The notes under the pieces were generated by a model. That model made no database searches. It was not told where the DNA came from and was given only the letters and a program-made list of their open reading frames with translations. The translations under genes were made by a program, and so were the position numbers. A DNA stretch of 64,000 nt from Actinokineospora globicatena (GTDB lineage: Bacteria > Actinomycetota > Actinomycetes > Mycobacteriales > Pseudonocardiaceae), in assembly GCF_024171945.1 (NCBI RefSeq), contig NZ_JAMTCR010000005.1:248001-312000 (forward strand), written 5' to 3'. Shown here piece by piece: positions 42,253 through 49,782 of the stretch (position 1 is its first letter; each line of letters opens with the position of its first letter).

Positions 42253-42684
42253 TTGGGTGTCTTCGTCGCCGAGGTGCGGCCGCGCTGGTCGGACATGGAC
42301 TCGTTCGGGCACGTCAACCACGCGAACACGGTGACGTTGTTGGAAGAGGCCCGTGTCGACCTCTTGTTCCACGAGGCCGCGCTGCGCGGCGCCGATGACC
42401 TCGCCCGCGGCGTCGTCGTCGCCAAGCTGGTCGTCGACTACAAGGCCCCGCTGTTCGCCAACGGCGGCGTCTTACGCATAGAGATGTCCGTTCGCGAGAT
42501 CCGGGCCGCGTACTTCGTGCTCGACTACGCCGTGCGCGGCGGACCGACCGAGTCCGACCCGGTAGCGGTAACGGCGTCGACGACCCTCGCGCCGTACGAC
42601 CTGACTAGCGGCAAACCACGCCGCATCACCGACACCGAGCGGGACTTCCTCGCCGCTTGGCACAGCGGGGGCAACGGTGCCTGA
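42253..42684 (+). CDS. Hotdog-fold acyl-CoA thioesterase (4HBT, YbgC/FadM-like)
   Basis: 143 residues from a TTG at 42253, chosen because GAGGGA lies 6 bases upstream. The hotdog signature is EVRPRWSDMDSFGHVNHANT with the catalytic-loop Asp, then LLEEARVDLLFHEA and VVAKLVVDYKAPLFANGGVL. Such enzymes hydrolyse acyl-CoA thioesters to free acid and CoA. It overlaps the next gene by 8 bases and follows the glutamate dehydrogenase gene by 89 bases, the same order as Rv2476c-Rv2475c-Rv2474c. One TTA codon lies at 42472-42474. The substrate is unknown. Confidence 0.85.
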   Translation: MGVFVAEVRPRWSDMDSFGHVNHANTVTLLEEARVDLLFHEAALRGADDLARGVVVAKLVVDYKAPLFANGGVLRIEMSVREIRAAYFVLDYAVRGGPTESDPVAVTASTTLAPYDLTSGKPRRITDTERDFLAAWHSGGNGA

Positions 42685-43309
42685 CCTGACCTTCACCGAC
42701 CGCTCCGACCGCGACGACTTGGGCGCCTTCGTGGCCAGGGCTGTCCGGCTTGACCAGCAGGCCGTCGTCCGCCTGCGCGCCCGCGACGGCGACCTCGTCG
42801 ACGCGTGGGTCGCCACCCCGTTCGACGTCCTGGCCACCCGCACCGCCCGCGCCACCATCGACCCGTCGGACATGACGGTCTCGGGCAACGAGCTCCTCGC
42901 CTCCCTCGCCGTCGTCCGCGGCGACCACCTGGACCCAGGCACCTCCCGCGACATGCTCTGGCGCTCCGCGCTACCCCCGACCCGGCACTGGCAGATGGTC
43001 GACCACCTCCCCGCGCCAATGGTCTCGGAACTAGCGGACAAGGGCTTGGCTGTCGCCCGGGACAACGTCGGCCCGCAGGGAACCCCGCCCGCGTCCCTCC
43101 TGGACCAGACAGTGCTGACTGTGTCTGGTGACGGCCTAGAGGTGAAGGTCCCCCTCCGCTGCCTCTTCGCCCTATCCGGCATGGGCTTCCTCACCGACGA
43201 CGCAGACGACCAAATCCGCGTCACCGCCACCGACGCCTGGATGCGCCTGGACGCCCGCTACGGCGCCGTCGTCCGCCGCCGCCACGCGCTCCTGCCGCTG
43301 CTGATGTAG
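42677..43309 (+). CDS. Conserved hypothetical protein (Rv2474c-like by position)
   Basis: 210 residues from a GTG inside the end of the thioesterase gene, so the two are coupled. It has no signal peptide or membrane helix. Segments such as LGAFVARAVRLDQQAVVRLR, VSGNELLASLAVVRGDHLD and VPLRCLFALSGMGFL suggest a mixed alpha/beta cytoplasmic protein. I do not recognise a domain. Its place between the thioesterase and the aglA/glbO pair matches Rv2474c of M. tuberculosis, so it is probably the orthologue. An 13-base odd palindrome GTCCACTGTGGAC begins 3 bases after the stop. Confidence 0.75.
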   Translation: MPDLTFTDRSDRDDLGAFVARAVRLDQQAVVRLRARDGDLVDAWVATPFDVLATRTARATIDPSDMTVSGNELLASLAVVRGDHLDPGTSRDMLWRSALPPTRHWQMVDHLPAPMVSELADKGLAVARDNVGPQGTPPASLLDQTVLTVSGDGLEVKVPLRCLFALSGMGFLTDDADDQIRVTATDAWMRLDARYGAVVRRRHALLPLLM

Positions 43310-43783
43310 CTGTCCACTGTGGACGATCTCGGTGGTTTCGGGCCGCTAATCGATCTTCGTTCGGCCGACTTGGCGCGCTTCCGGCTGCCCGTTGGGGCTT
43401 GATGTGCCCTGACCTGGCGATCTCTGTTCTTGGGCTGCCCGATATTCATGCTTACGGGTGACAGAAGTTATCCACATGTGGATCTGTGCGGGGGTCTTTT
43501 CAAGATCGCCCGTCGGTGGGCCCCGGTAGACTGGCCCAGGGACGCCCCCCGGGATGGGTGGGGGCCGGGCCCAGGCTGGGGCGGGGCGGCGGGGGCTGTC
43601 AAGGGGGTTCGCTCGAAAGTGTGGCGGGGCCGGGTTCGCGGCGGGGTTGGGCGGCGCGCGGTGTAATCGCGGCGGTGTCGCCGAGTGTGGTGGCGCGCGG
43701 GGCGAAGCCGGGTGAGCAAGGGGGCGGCCTGGTCTGGCGGTTCCACTGTGGATGCAGAGAGGTCCACAGTGGAACGACGTGGG
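43310..43783. other. Intergenic region with palindromes, no gene
   Basis: 474 bases between convergent genes. It contains GTCCACTGTGGAC (43312-43324) and a TTATCCACA DnaA-box-like site (43468-43476) inside the 14-base palindrome ATCCACATGTGGAT (43470-43483). A hairpin lies at 43740-43775. Frames here have poor coding character. Confidence 0.6.
43740..43775 (-). terminator. Perfect hairpin after the alpha-glucosidase gene
   Basis: A 13-base perfect stem (GTTCCACTGTGGA with TCCACAGTGGAAC) and a 10-base loop begin 8 bases after the stop codon. It is built from two inverted copies of the over-represented 11-mer TCCACTGTGGA. There is no T-run. Confidence 0.65.
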
Positions 43784-45364
43784 CTAGATGAGCCAGACGG
43801 CGGTTTCCGGGGGGAGGTCGGTGGTGGGGATGGGGCCTGAGGACAGGAGGATCTCGCCTGGGGGGAGGGGGACGGGGGCGCCGGAGGTGTTGAGGGCGCA
43901 GATGAGGCCGCCGCCCTTGCGGCGGTAGGCGAAGCAGCCGGGGGGTGCGCCGTACCACTCGATGTCGGTGCCGCTGAAGCCCGCGTGGGTTTTGCGGAGT
44001 TCTAAGGCCTGCCGGTAGAGGGACAGCATGGAGTCGGGGTCCTCGAGTTGCCGCTCCACCGTCAACCCGGCCCACTCGGGCGGGATCGGGAGCCAGGTGT
44101 TCGTCCCCTCCGAGAACGCGAATGGCGGCTCCGTCCCCTCCCACGGCAGGGGAACCCGGGCACCGTCACGGCCGCGGTCGGTGTGTCCCGAGCGCTCCCA
44201 CAGCGGGTCCTGTAGCGCCCAGTCCGGCAGTTCCACGTTCGGCAAGCCAAGTTCCTCGCCGTTGTACAGATAAACCACGCCAGGTAGCGCTAACTGCACC
44301 AGTGCCATCGCACGCGCGCGCCGTGCCCCAAGCTCAGATCCCCCATAGCGGGTCACGTGCCGAACGACGTCGTGGTTGGACAGCGTCCAGGTCGGGGGCG
44401 CGGCCGAGCGGGACACCGCCTCCAGTGACAGGTCGATCGCGCGGCGGACGGCGTCGGCGTCGAAGTCGGCGTCCACCAGGGCGAAGTTGAAGCCCAGGTG
44501 CAGTTCGTCCTGCCGCACGTACTTGGCGAACTGGGTGTCGGTCTGCACCCAGATCTCGCCGACCGCCATGGTGTCCGGGTACTCGTCGGCGACCTTGCGG
44601 ATCAGCCGGTGCACCTCGTGCACCTCGTCGTTGTCGAACCGGGGGTCGTCCACGCCGTGCGCCTGCGCGCCGGTGACCGAGCGCAGGTACTCCGGCATGT
44701 CCGGCAGCCCGGCCGGTTTCGCCATCCCGTGCGCCACGTCGATGCGGAACCCGTCCACGCCGCGGTCCAGCCAGAACCGCAGCGTCTCGACCAGGTCCGC
44801 GCGGACCTCCGAGTTGTCCCAGTTCAGGTCCGGCTGCTGCGGGGTGAACAGGTGCAGGTACCACTGCCCGTCCGGCACCCGCGTCCACGCCGGACCGCCG
44901 AAGACGCTGACCCAGTTGTTCGGCGGCTGGTCGCCGTCGCGGAACAGGTACCGCGCCCGCTCGCGCGATCCGGGAGCGGCCGCGAGGGCCTCCTGGAACC
45001 ACGCGTGCTGGTCGCTGGTGTGGTTGGGGACCACGTCGATGGTGACCTTGATGCCGTGCGCGTGCGCGTCGGTCACCAGGCGGTCGAACGCCGCCAGGTC
45101 ACCGAAGAGCGGGTCGACCGCGCGCGGGTCCGCCACGTCGTAGCCGTGGTCGGCCATCGGCGAGCGGAAGAACGGGGTCAGCCACAGCGCGTCGACCCCC
45201 AGCAGCTCCAGGTACCCCAGCCGGGACCGGATGCCCTCCAGGTCGCCAACGCCGTCGCCGTCGGAGTCGGCGAAGGAGCGCACGTAGACCTGGTAGAACA
45301 CCGCCCGTTGCCACCAGTGCGGGGCTTGCTCACCCGAGGGGTCTGGCTCGGCGGATCGTCGCAC
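43784..45364 (-). CDS. aglA: Alpha-glucosidase, GH13 family (AglA)
   Basis: 526 residues from a GTG at 45364; the frame is open further upstream into glbO, but this start has AGGA 11 bases ahead and fits the family. It is a GH13 (beta/alpha)8 barrel: WWQRAVFYQVYVRSFADSDG at the N-terminus, region I IDVVPNHTSD, the nucleophile in DGFRIDVAHG, the acid/base in AVGEIWVQ and the third acid in TLSNHDVVRH. The C-terminal beta domain ends PPETAVWLI. It hydrolyses alpha-1,4 or alpha-1,6 glucosides from maltodextrins or isomaltose in the cytoplasm. It lies 60 bases after glbO on the same strand, the same pairing as Rv2470-Rv2471. Confidence 0.93.
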   Translation of the reverse strand: MRRSAEPDPSGEQAPHWWQRAVFYQVYVRSFADSDGDGVGDLEGIRSRLGYLELLGVDALWLTPFFRSPMADHGYDVADPRAVDPLFGDLAAFDRLVTDAHAHGIKVTIDVVPNHTSDQHAWFQEALAAAPGSRERARYLFRDGDQPPNNWVSVFGGPAWTRVPDGQWYLHLFTPQQPDLNWDNSEVRADLVETLRFWLDRGVDGFRIDVAHGMAKPAGLPDMPEYLRSVTGAQAHGVDDPRFDNDEVHEVHRLIRKVADEYPDTMAVGEIWVQTDTQFAKYVRQDELHLGFNFALVDADFDADAVRRAIDLSLEAVSRSAAPPTWTLSNHDVVRHVTRYGGSELGARRARAMALVQLALPGVVYLYNGEELGLPNVELPDWALQDPLWERSGHTDRGRDGARVPLPWEGTEPPFAFSEGTNTWLPIPPEWAGLTVERQLEDPDSMLSLYRQALELRKTHAGFSGTDIEWYGAPPGCFAYRRKGGGLICALNTSGAPVPLPPGEILLSSGPIPTTDLPPETAVWLI

Positions 45365-45423
45365 GGTTGTCCATCCTGCCCGCAGGTCGGCTGGCTCGCC
45401 CAGCACCTGTGATCTTGACCCTG

Positions 45424-45837
45424 TCAGACCCAGCTGTTGAGCATGCTGTTGGCGGCCATCTCCAGGTACTGCCACAGCCGCGCCCGGTGCGCGTCCGAGA
45501 GGCCCGCGGCGTCCACCGCGATCCGCATGCAGCGCAACCACGCGTCGCGCTCGTTGGGGCCGATGGTGAACGGTTGGTGCCGCATCCGCAGCCGCGGGTG
45601 CCCGCGCTGGTCGGAGTAGGTGTGCGGACCGCCCCAGTACTGCATCAGGAACAGCCGCAGCCGGTCCTCGGCCGGGCCGAGGTCCTGCTCCGGGTACATC
45701 GGCCGCAGCAGCTCGTCCGCGGCGACCTCGACGTAGAACCGGGCCACGACCCGGCGGAAGGTGTCCTCACCCCCGACCGCGTCGTAGAAGTTCTCGGTGG
45801 GGGAGTCGGAGTCATGCGGTGTGCCCACGACACCCAT
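45424..45837 (-). CDS. glbO: Group II truncated haemoglobin (trHbO)
   Basis: 137 residues. It has a two-over-two globin fold: [20 protein letters not shown] (helices A-B), [20 protein letters not shown] and [20 protein letters not shown]. The proximal His lies in [20 protein letters not shown], and the G8 Trp in [15 protein letters not shown] is typical of group II. It binds O2 and haem and is thought to help deliver oxygen to, or protect, the respiratory chain. It is followed on the same strand by aglA, as in mycobacteria. Start [13 protein letters not shown] at 45837. Confidence 0.94.
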   Translation of the reverse strand: MGVVGTPHDSDSPTENFYDAVGGEDTFRRVVARFYVEVAADELLRPMYPEQDLGPAEDRLRLFLMQYWGGPHTYSDQRGHPRLRMRHQPFTIGPNERDAWLRCMRIAVDAAGLSDAHRARLWQYLEMAANSMLNSWV

Positions 45838-45853
45838 CCTCGCGCACCGGTGG

Positions 45854-46867
45854 CTAGGCCGGGGCGGTCGGGGGGAACAGCCTGCCCATCGGCGGCTGGA
45901 TCCCGGCTTCCTCGACCGCGCCCATGGTCCGCGCGCGCAGTGCCCGCTGCACCGCCCACTGCCTGCCCGGGCGCACCTTCACGGTCATCCGGATGGTCAC
46001 GCTCTCCGGGGTCACCTTCTCCACGCCGAGCACCTCGGGGGCCTCGATCACGTCGGAGGAGAACGGTTCCTCCCCGGCGACCTCGGTGGCCACCCGGCCC
46101 AGCAGCGCGATCACCGCGTCCACGTCGGCGCCGTAGCCGACCGGGAGGTCGACCACCGCGACCGCGAAGCCCTGGCTCGAGTTGCCGACCCGCAGGATCT
46201 CGCCGTTGCGCACGTACCAGACCGTGCCGTTGACGTCGCGCAGCGTGGTCACCCGCAGCCCCACCGCCTCGATGGTGCCGCTGGCCTCGCCGACGTCGAC
46301 GACGTCACCGACCCCGTACTGGTCCTCCAGCATCATGAAGATGCCGGACAGGAAGTCCTTGACCAGGTTCTGCGCGCCGAACCCGAGCGCGACGCCGACG
46401 ATCCCGGCCGAGGCGATCACCGGTCCCAGGTTCACCCCGAGCTCGCCGAGCGCCATGATGAAGGCGAGCCCGTAGACGATGAACGTCACCAGGGACTTGA
46501 GCACCGAGCCGATGGTCTTGGCCCGCTGCTGGCGCCGTTCGGACACCAGCGCGCCCAGTGCCTGCGGCGCGCGTTCCTTGAGCGGGCGCAGCAGCGCGGG
46601 CGTCTTGCCCTCGCCCGAGGTCAGCCGGTCGATCAGCCTGCGCACCAGCACCCGGATCACGAACGCGATCGCGAAGATCAGCAGGATCTTCAGCGGCTTG
46701 GCGACCAGCCAGCCCGCCGACGCGGCCAGCCACTCGTTGCCGGTCAGCCGCCACACCTCCGCGCACCAGGAACCGTCCTCGGTGAGGCACTTGGGCGGCT
46801 CGGTCATGAACGGGAGTTGGGTCGGGGCCAGGGGCAACCGGATCAGTGGGGGAGTCGTGGCAATCAT
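45854..46867 (-). CDS. Small-conductance mechanosensitive ion channel (MscS family)
   Basis: 337 residues from an ATG at 46867; a TATCGT hexamer 8 bases upstream suggests a leaderless mRNA. Three membrane helices are present: [40 protein letters not shown] and the pore helix TM3, [20 protein letters not shown] followed by [16 protein letters not shown]. The cytoplasmic beta domain has [20 protein letters not shown] and [20 protein letters not shown], and the C-terminal alpha/beta part is short. It releases ions upon membrane tension in hypo-osmotic shock. It stands 17 bases downstream of the glbO start on the same strand. Confidence 0.92.
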   Translation of the reverse strand: MIATTPPLIRLPLAPTQLPFMTEPPKCLTEDGSWCAEVWRLTGNEWLAASAGWLVAKPLKILLIFAIAFVIRVLVRRLIDRLTSGEGKTPALLRPLKERAPQALGALVSERRQQRAKTIGSVLKSLVTFIVYGLAFIMALGELGVNLGPVIASAGIVGVALGFGAQNLVKDFLSGIFMMLEDQYGVGDVVDVGEASGTIEAVGLRVTTLRDVNGTVWYVRNGEILRVGNSSQGFAVAVVDLPVGYGADVDAVIALLGRVATEVAGEEPFSSDVIEAPEVLGVEKVTPESVTIRMTVKVRPGRQWAVQRALRARTMGAVEEAGIQPPMGRLFPPTAPA

Positions 46868-47028
46868 CGGCAGCGACGATAGCCGGCCCCGGCGAATCGG
46901 TCGAAGCGGGTGTCCACAAGCGGCGTTCACCGAGTTGTTGTCGGGTGATCCGGGACACGTCACAGAACACACGTGCGCCGCGGGCCTGGTTTGTGGTCGA
47001 CTTAGGCAGCACCGGTGGAGGTGGTCGA

Positions 47029-47709
47029 GTGCCAGACCGACAACCGACCCGCTCCGGCGCGCCCTCGGGGCACGCGCCGGGGCCGACGCTTTGCCCGGAT
47101 CCGGACGCCTCGGCGCCGGATGTGCCGCCACGCGCCCGGGCCGCCCCGACCTGCGTCCCCGTTCCGAACCTGCCCGTGCCGCCCGCGCCGTCGTGGGGCA
47201 GGCGCCGGGTGCTCTTGCTCAACACCACGTTCGAGCCGCTGACCGCGCTGTCGTTGCGCCGCGCCGTCGTGCTCATCGTCTGCGGCAAGGCCGAGGTCGT
47301 GCACGGTGACCCCGCGGGGATGGCGGTCCACTCCGCCACGTCCAGCGTGGTGATCCCGTCGGTGATCCGGCTCAGCAAGCACGTCCGGGTCCCCTACCGC
47401 GGCCGCGTCCCCCTGACCAGGGCCGGGCTGATGCACCGCGACCGCCACCGGTGCGCTTACTGCGGTGGCCGCGCGGAGACCATAGATCACGTCATCCCGC
47501 GCAGTCGGGGCGGGACCCACACCTGGCACAACTGCGTGGCGTGCTGCGCGAAGTGCAACCACCGCAAGGCGGACAAGATGTTGTCGGAGCTGGGCTGGCG
47601 GCTGCGGGTGGTCCCCACCGCGCCGCGCGGCCCGCACTGGCGACTGCTGGCAGGCGTGATCGACGCTGACCCGCTCTGGCTCCCCTACCTGGGTGAGCCC
47701 GCCGCTTGA
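47029..47709 (+). CDS. HNH endonuclease
   Basis: 226 residues from a GTG behind GGTGGAGG. The first 55 residues are proline-rich and probably disordered. The core begins RRVLLLNTTFEPLTALSLRR. The HNH zinc-finger nuclease has CAYCGGRAETIDHVIPRSRG and GTHTWHNCVACCAKCNHRKA, with the two CxxC pairs and the catalytic His (DH). The family is widespread in actinobacteria (Rv2469c-like by position, next to glbO). The DNA target and role are unknown; a house-keeping repair role is more likely than a mobile one because the gene is conserved in synteny. It converges with the GTRVT-repeat gene, 32 bases apart. Confidence 0.9.
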   Translation: MPDRQPTRSGAPSGHAPGPTLCPDPDASAPDVPPRARAAPTCVPVPNLPVPPAPSWGRRRVLLLNTTFEPLTALSLRRAVVLIVCGKAEVVHGDPAGMAVHSATSSVVIPSVIRLSKHVRVPYRGRVPLTRAGLMHRDRHRCAYCGGRAETIDHVIPRSRGGTHTWHNCVACCAKCNHRKADKMLSELGWRLRVVPTAPRGPHWRLLAGVIDADPLWLPYLGEPAA

Positions 47710-47741
47710 GATGACACTACGCCGATGAACCGGCTGGTGGG

Positions 47742-48659
47742 CTAGGCCGCGGTGACGCGCGTGCCCGAGGTGACCCGGGTCCCCCTGGTCACCCGGGTGC
47801 CGCGCGTGACCCGCGTGCCCCTGGTGACGCGCGTGCCGCAGTCGTCCGCTCCGGTGACGCGGGTACCCCGGGTGACGCGGGTGCCGAGTTCCAGCGAGGT
47901 GACCCTGGTGCCACGGGTGACCCTGGTGCCACGCGTGACGCGGGTCCCGCAGTCCATCCCGGTGACCCGGGTGCCCCTGGTGACGCGAGTGCCACGGGTG
48001 ACGCGGGTTCCGCGCGTGACCCGGGTGCCGCAGTCCATCCCGGTGACCCGGGTGCCCCCGGTGACGCGAGTGCCACGGGTGACCCTGGTACCGCGCGTGA
48101 CCCGCGTGCCGTTCTCCAACAAAGAAGTCACGCGAGTGCCCCGGTCAAGGGTGGAAGTGACGCGGGTACCACGCGTGACGCGGGTGCCGTTCTCCAGCAG
48201 CGAGGTGACCCGGGTGCCCCTGGTGACCCTGGTGCCGCGCGTGACGCGAGTGCCGTTCTCCAGGACCGACGTGACCCGGGTGCCTCGGGTGACGCGCGTT
48301 CCCCTGGTCACGCGGGTCCCGCAGTCGAGGGCCGTGACCCTGGTGCCGCGCTCGGCGGCGGTGACCCTGGTTCCCCTGGTCACACGGGTGCCGCGGTCCT
48401 GCGCGGTGACCCTGGTGCCCCGGGTCACGCGGGTGCCCTTGGTGACCCGGGTGCCCCGGCCTGCCGAAATCCCCCTGGTGTCCGAGGTCACCTCCGTGCC
48501 ACCCTGGGAGGTGGTGACCCACGTCGCGCGGGTCACCCGGGTGCCCTGAGCGGTGACCCGGGTTCCCCGCGTACCCCGTCGGGTACCGCCGCCCAGTTGC
48601 GTGTCGTCAGCCATTTGGGTGATGATCATTGCCGCGTCGTGGGAAGCGATGGTGTACAT
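47742..48659 (-). CDS. GTRVT pentapeptide-repeat protein, unknown family
   Basis: 305 residues from the ATG at 48659, chosen over one 19 codons upstream because CAGGAGG lies 6 bases before it. The N-terminal 24 residues (MYTIASHDAAMIITQMADDT, then QLGG) are neutral to acidic. The rest is 35 perfect copies of GTRVT, mostly joined by one Arg into GTRVTR hexads in blocks of 2-4. Between blocks are acidic-hydrophobic spacers: AQDR, AAER, ALDC, SVLEN, SLLEN, STLDR, GMDC, SLEL and GADDC. The protein is very basic (about 60 Arg) with four Cys, all in spacers, and has no signal peptide or membrane helix. Codons for the same residues vary (ACG/ACC, GGC/GGG, GTC/GTG, CGC/CGG/AGG), which argues for selection on the protein. 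The period fits a beta-solenoid. I know no family; the function is unknown. Confidence 0.75.
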   Translation of the reverse strand: MYTIASHDAAMIITQMADDTQLGGGTRRGTRGTRVTAQGTRVTRATWVTTSQGGTEVTSDTRGISAGRGTRVTKGTRVTRGTRVTAQDRGTRVTRGTRVTAAERGTRVTALDCGTRVTRGTRVTRGTRVTSVLENGTRVTRGTRVTRGTRVTSLLENGTRVTRGTRVTSTLDRGTRVTSLLENGTRVTRGTRVTRGTRVTGGTRVTGMDCGTRVTRGTRVTRGTRVTRGTRVTGMDCGTRVTRGTRVTRGTRVTSLELGTRVTRGTRVTGADDCGTRVTRGTRVTRGTRVTRGTRVTSGTRVTAA

Positions 48660-48995
48660 GGCGTGGCCTCCTGAGGGCGGTTGCGCGTCGAGAGAAGCGG
48701 AGGGGTGGTTTCGCAAGGGCCGTACAGGTGAAAGCTATGACTCGGATCGGTAACCGACAAGACGTCGGTGACCCCCAAGCGCCCCCGCCTGTGCGTTTGA
48801 GGCCATTCGCCCCTTGCTGATACGCCCAACGAGCTACGACGTCGGCCGACGCTCGGCCCAGCAGCCTTACCAGGAGAGCACCAACCGCTCACTCGCCGCG
48901 ACCACCGCGGGGTGCTCTGGGAGCAGTGCTCACACCCGGTCCCAGTCCGGAGGCCGTCTCGGCCGGTCAGGGCCCTGTCGGCTACCGTATCCGCT
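48660..48995. other. Divergent regulatory region between the GTRVT gene and ctaJ
   Basis: 336 bases without a gene. It holds the promoter and operator-like repeat of the repeat-protein gene (48732-48773). A TACCGT -10-like element at 48983-48988 lies 7 bases before the GTG of ctaJ. The middle part shows nothing recognisable. Confidence 0.55.
48732..48773 (-). promoter_or_regulatory. Promoter and overlapping inverted repeat of the GTRVT gene
   Basis: Read on the minus strand, TTGTCG (48760-48755) and TAGCTT (48737-48732) are separated by exactly 17 bases, a plausible -35/-10 pair. They would start transcription near 48725, giving a leader of about 65 bases. A 10-base inverted repeat with one mismatch (GGTAACCGAC and GTCGGTGACC, spacer AAGAC, 48749-48773) covers the -35 hexamer, as a repressor site would. 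Confidence 0.5.
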
Positions 48996-49244
48996 GTGAC
49001 GCTCGTCGAGACCCTGCTTGTCTTCGCGGCGATCCCGCTGGCCATCTATGGCGCGATCGCCCTACTGACACTGCGCGAGAAGTTCGCCAAGGCACCTCGG
49101 TACCGCCCCGGCCAGGACTGGGAGCACGAGCCGGTGTGGTGGACGGCGAACCCGGCAGGTCTGGGCGCGAGCCACCACGGCTCCGCCGAGACCGGCGCGA
49201 CCCCGGTGCACACAGCCAAGGGAGGAGCCCGCGGTGGCTGGTGA
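48996..49244 (+). CDS. ctaJ: Small membrane subunit of aa3 oxidase, CtaJ-like
   Basis: 82 residues from a GTG with a -10-like TACCGT 7 bases upstream, so probably leaderless. There is one membrane helix (ETLLVFAAIPLAIYGAIALL), then a conserved-looking tail LREKFAKAPRYRPGQDWEHE and PVWWTANPAGL. Length, helix and the YRPGQ...WW.ANP pattern fit CtaJ, a small accessory subunit found in the mycobacterial cytochrome bcc-aa3 supercomplex. Its position before a DUF5130 gene and near pepN fits Rv2468A. The next gene starts within its end and is translationally coupled. Confidence 0.72.
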   Translation: MTLVETLLVFAAIPLAIYGAIALLTLREKFAKAPRYRPGQDWEHEPVWWTANPAGLGASHHGSAETGATPVHTAKGGARGGW

Positions 49245-49728
49245 TCTGGTCCGGCACGAGCCGGACGTCTTGGTCGAGGACCCCGAGCACGGCTACGGCG
49301 CCGTCCGCACGATCAGCGGGCGCGTGTCGGTGGCCAAGCAGCACCAGGCCCCGGCCCCCGGCCTGCCGTTCTCCACGGTCGCGCTGACCCGCCTGGACGA
49401 GGCGCTGACGCTCTCGTCGCGGGCGACCGGCATCGGCTTCAGCGTGTACCTGGGCGACCTCGGTGCCGACACCAGGGCCCGCGCCGAGGAGCTGCACGCG
49501 GCCATCGGCGCGCACTCGGCCGAGTCGGTGCTCATCGCCGTCTCGCCCGGCCAGCGCCGGGTGGAGATCGTGACCGGCACCGAGTCCGCGCGCAGGCTGA
49601 CCGACCGGGGCTGCAACCTGGCCGTCATGAGCATGGTCGCCTCCTTCAAGGAGGGCGACCTGGTCGGTGGCCTGGTCAGCGCCCTGCGGATGCTGGCCGA
49701 CCAGGCCGGGCACGCCCCCAAGCACTAG
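49234..49728 (+). CDS. DUF5130-family protein (Rv2468c-like)
   Basis: 164 residues from a GTG behind a strong AGGGAGGAG site, overlapping ctaJ by 11 bases. It has no signal peptide. A TPM-like alpha/beta domain can be seen: LDEALTLSSRATGIGFSVYL, ARAEELHAAIGAHSAESVLI, VSPGQRRVEIVTGTESARRL, and NLAVMSMVASFKEGDLVGGL. The DUF5130 family is restricted to actinobacteria. Function is unknown; coupling to ctaJ suggests a link to the respiratory oxidase or the membrane. A perfect bidirectional terminator follows. Confidence 0.8.
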   Translation: MAGDLVRHEPDVLVEDPEHGYGAVRTISGRVSVAKQHQAPAPGLPFSTVALTRLDEALTLSSRATGIGFSVYLGDLGADTRARAEELHAAIGAHSAESVLIAVSPGQRRVEIVTGTESARRLTDRGCNLAVMSMVASFKEGDLVGGLVSALRMLADQAGHAPKH

Positions 49729-49737
49729 GACCTCGAC

Positions 49738-49776
49738 GAGAAGGGCCCCGGACCGCACTGGTCCGGGGCCCTTCTC
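49738..49776. terminator. Bidirectional hairpin terminator
   Basis: A perfect 17-base stem with a 5-base loop GCACT lies between the convergent DUF5130 and acidic hypothetical genes. CCTT/AAGG at the stem ends gives short T-rich edges on both strands. Confidence 0.9.
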
Positions 49777-49782
49777 GTCAGC

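Noticed and set aside
47752-48549. Long plus-strand frame encoding VTRVP-type repeats opposite the GTRVT gene
   Set aside because: It has no ribosome binding site, and it is explained by the quasi-palindromic repeat; the opposite strand has promoter, ribosome binding site and a non-repeat leader.
47742-48600. CRISPR-like array of short repeats
   Set aside because: Units are 15-18 bases with protein-coding synonymous variation and no unique spacers of constant length; no cas genes are in the window.
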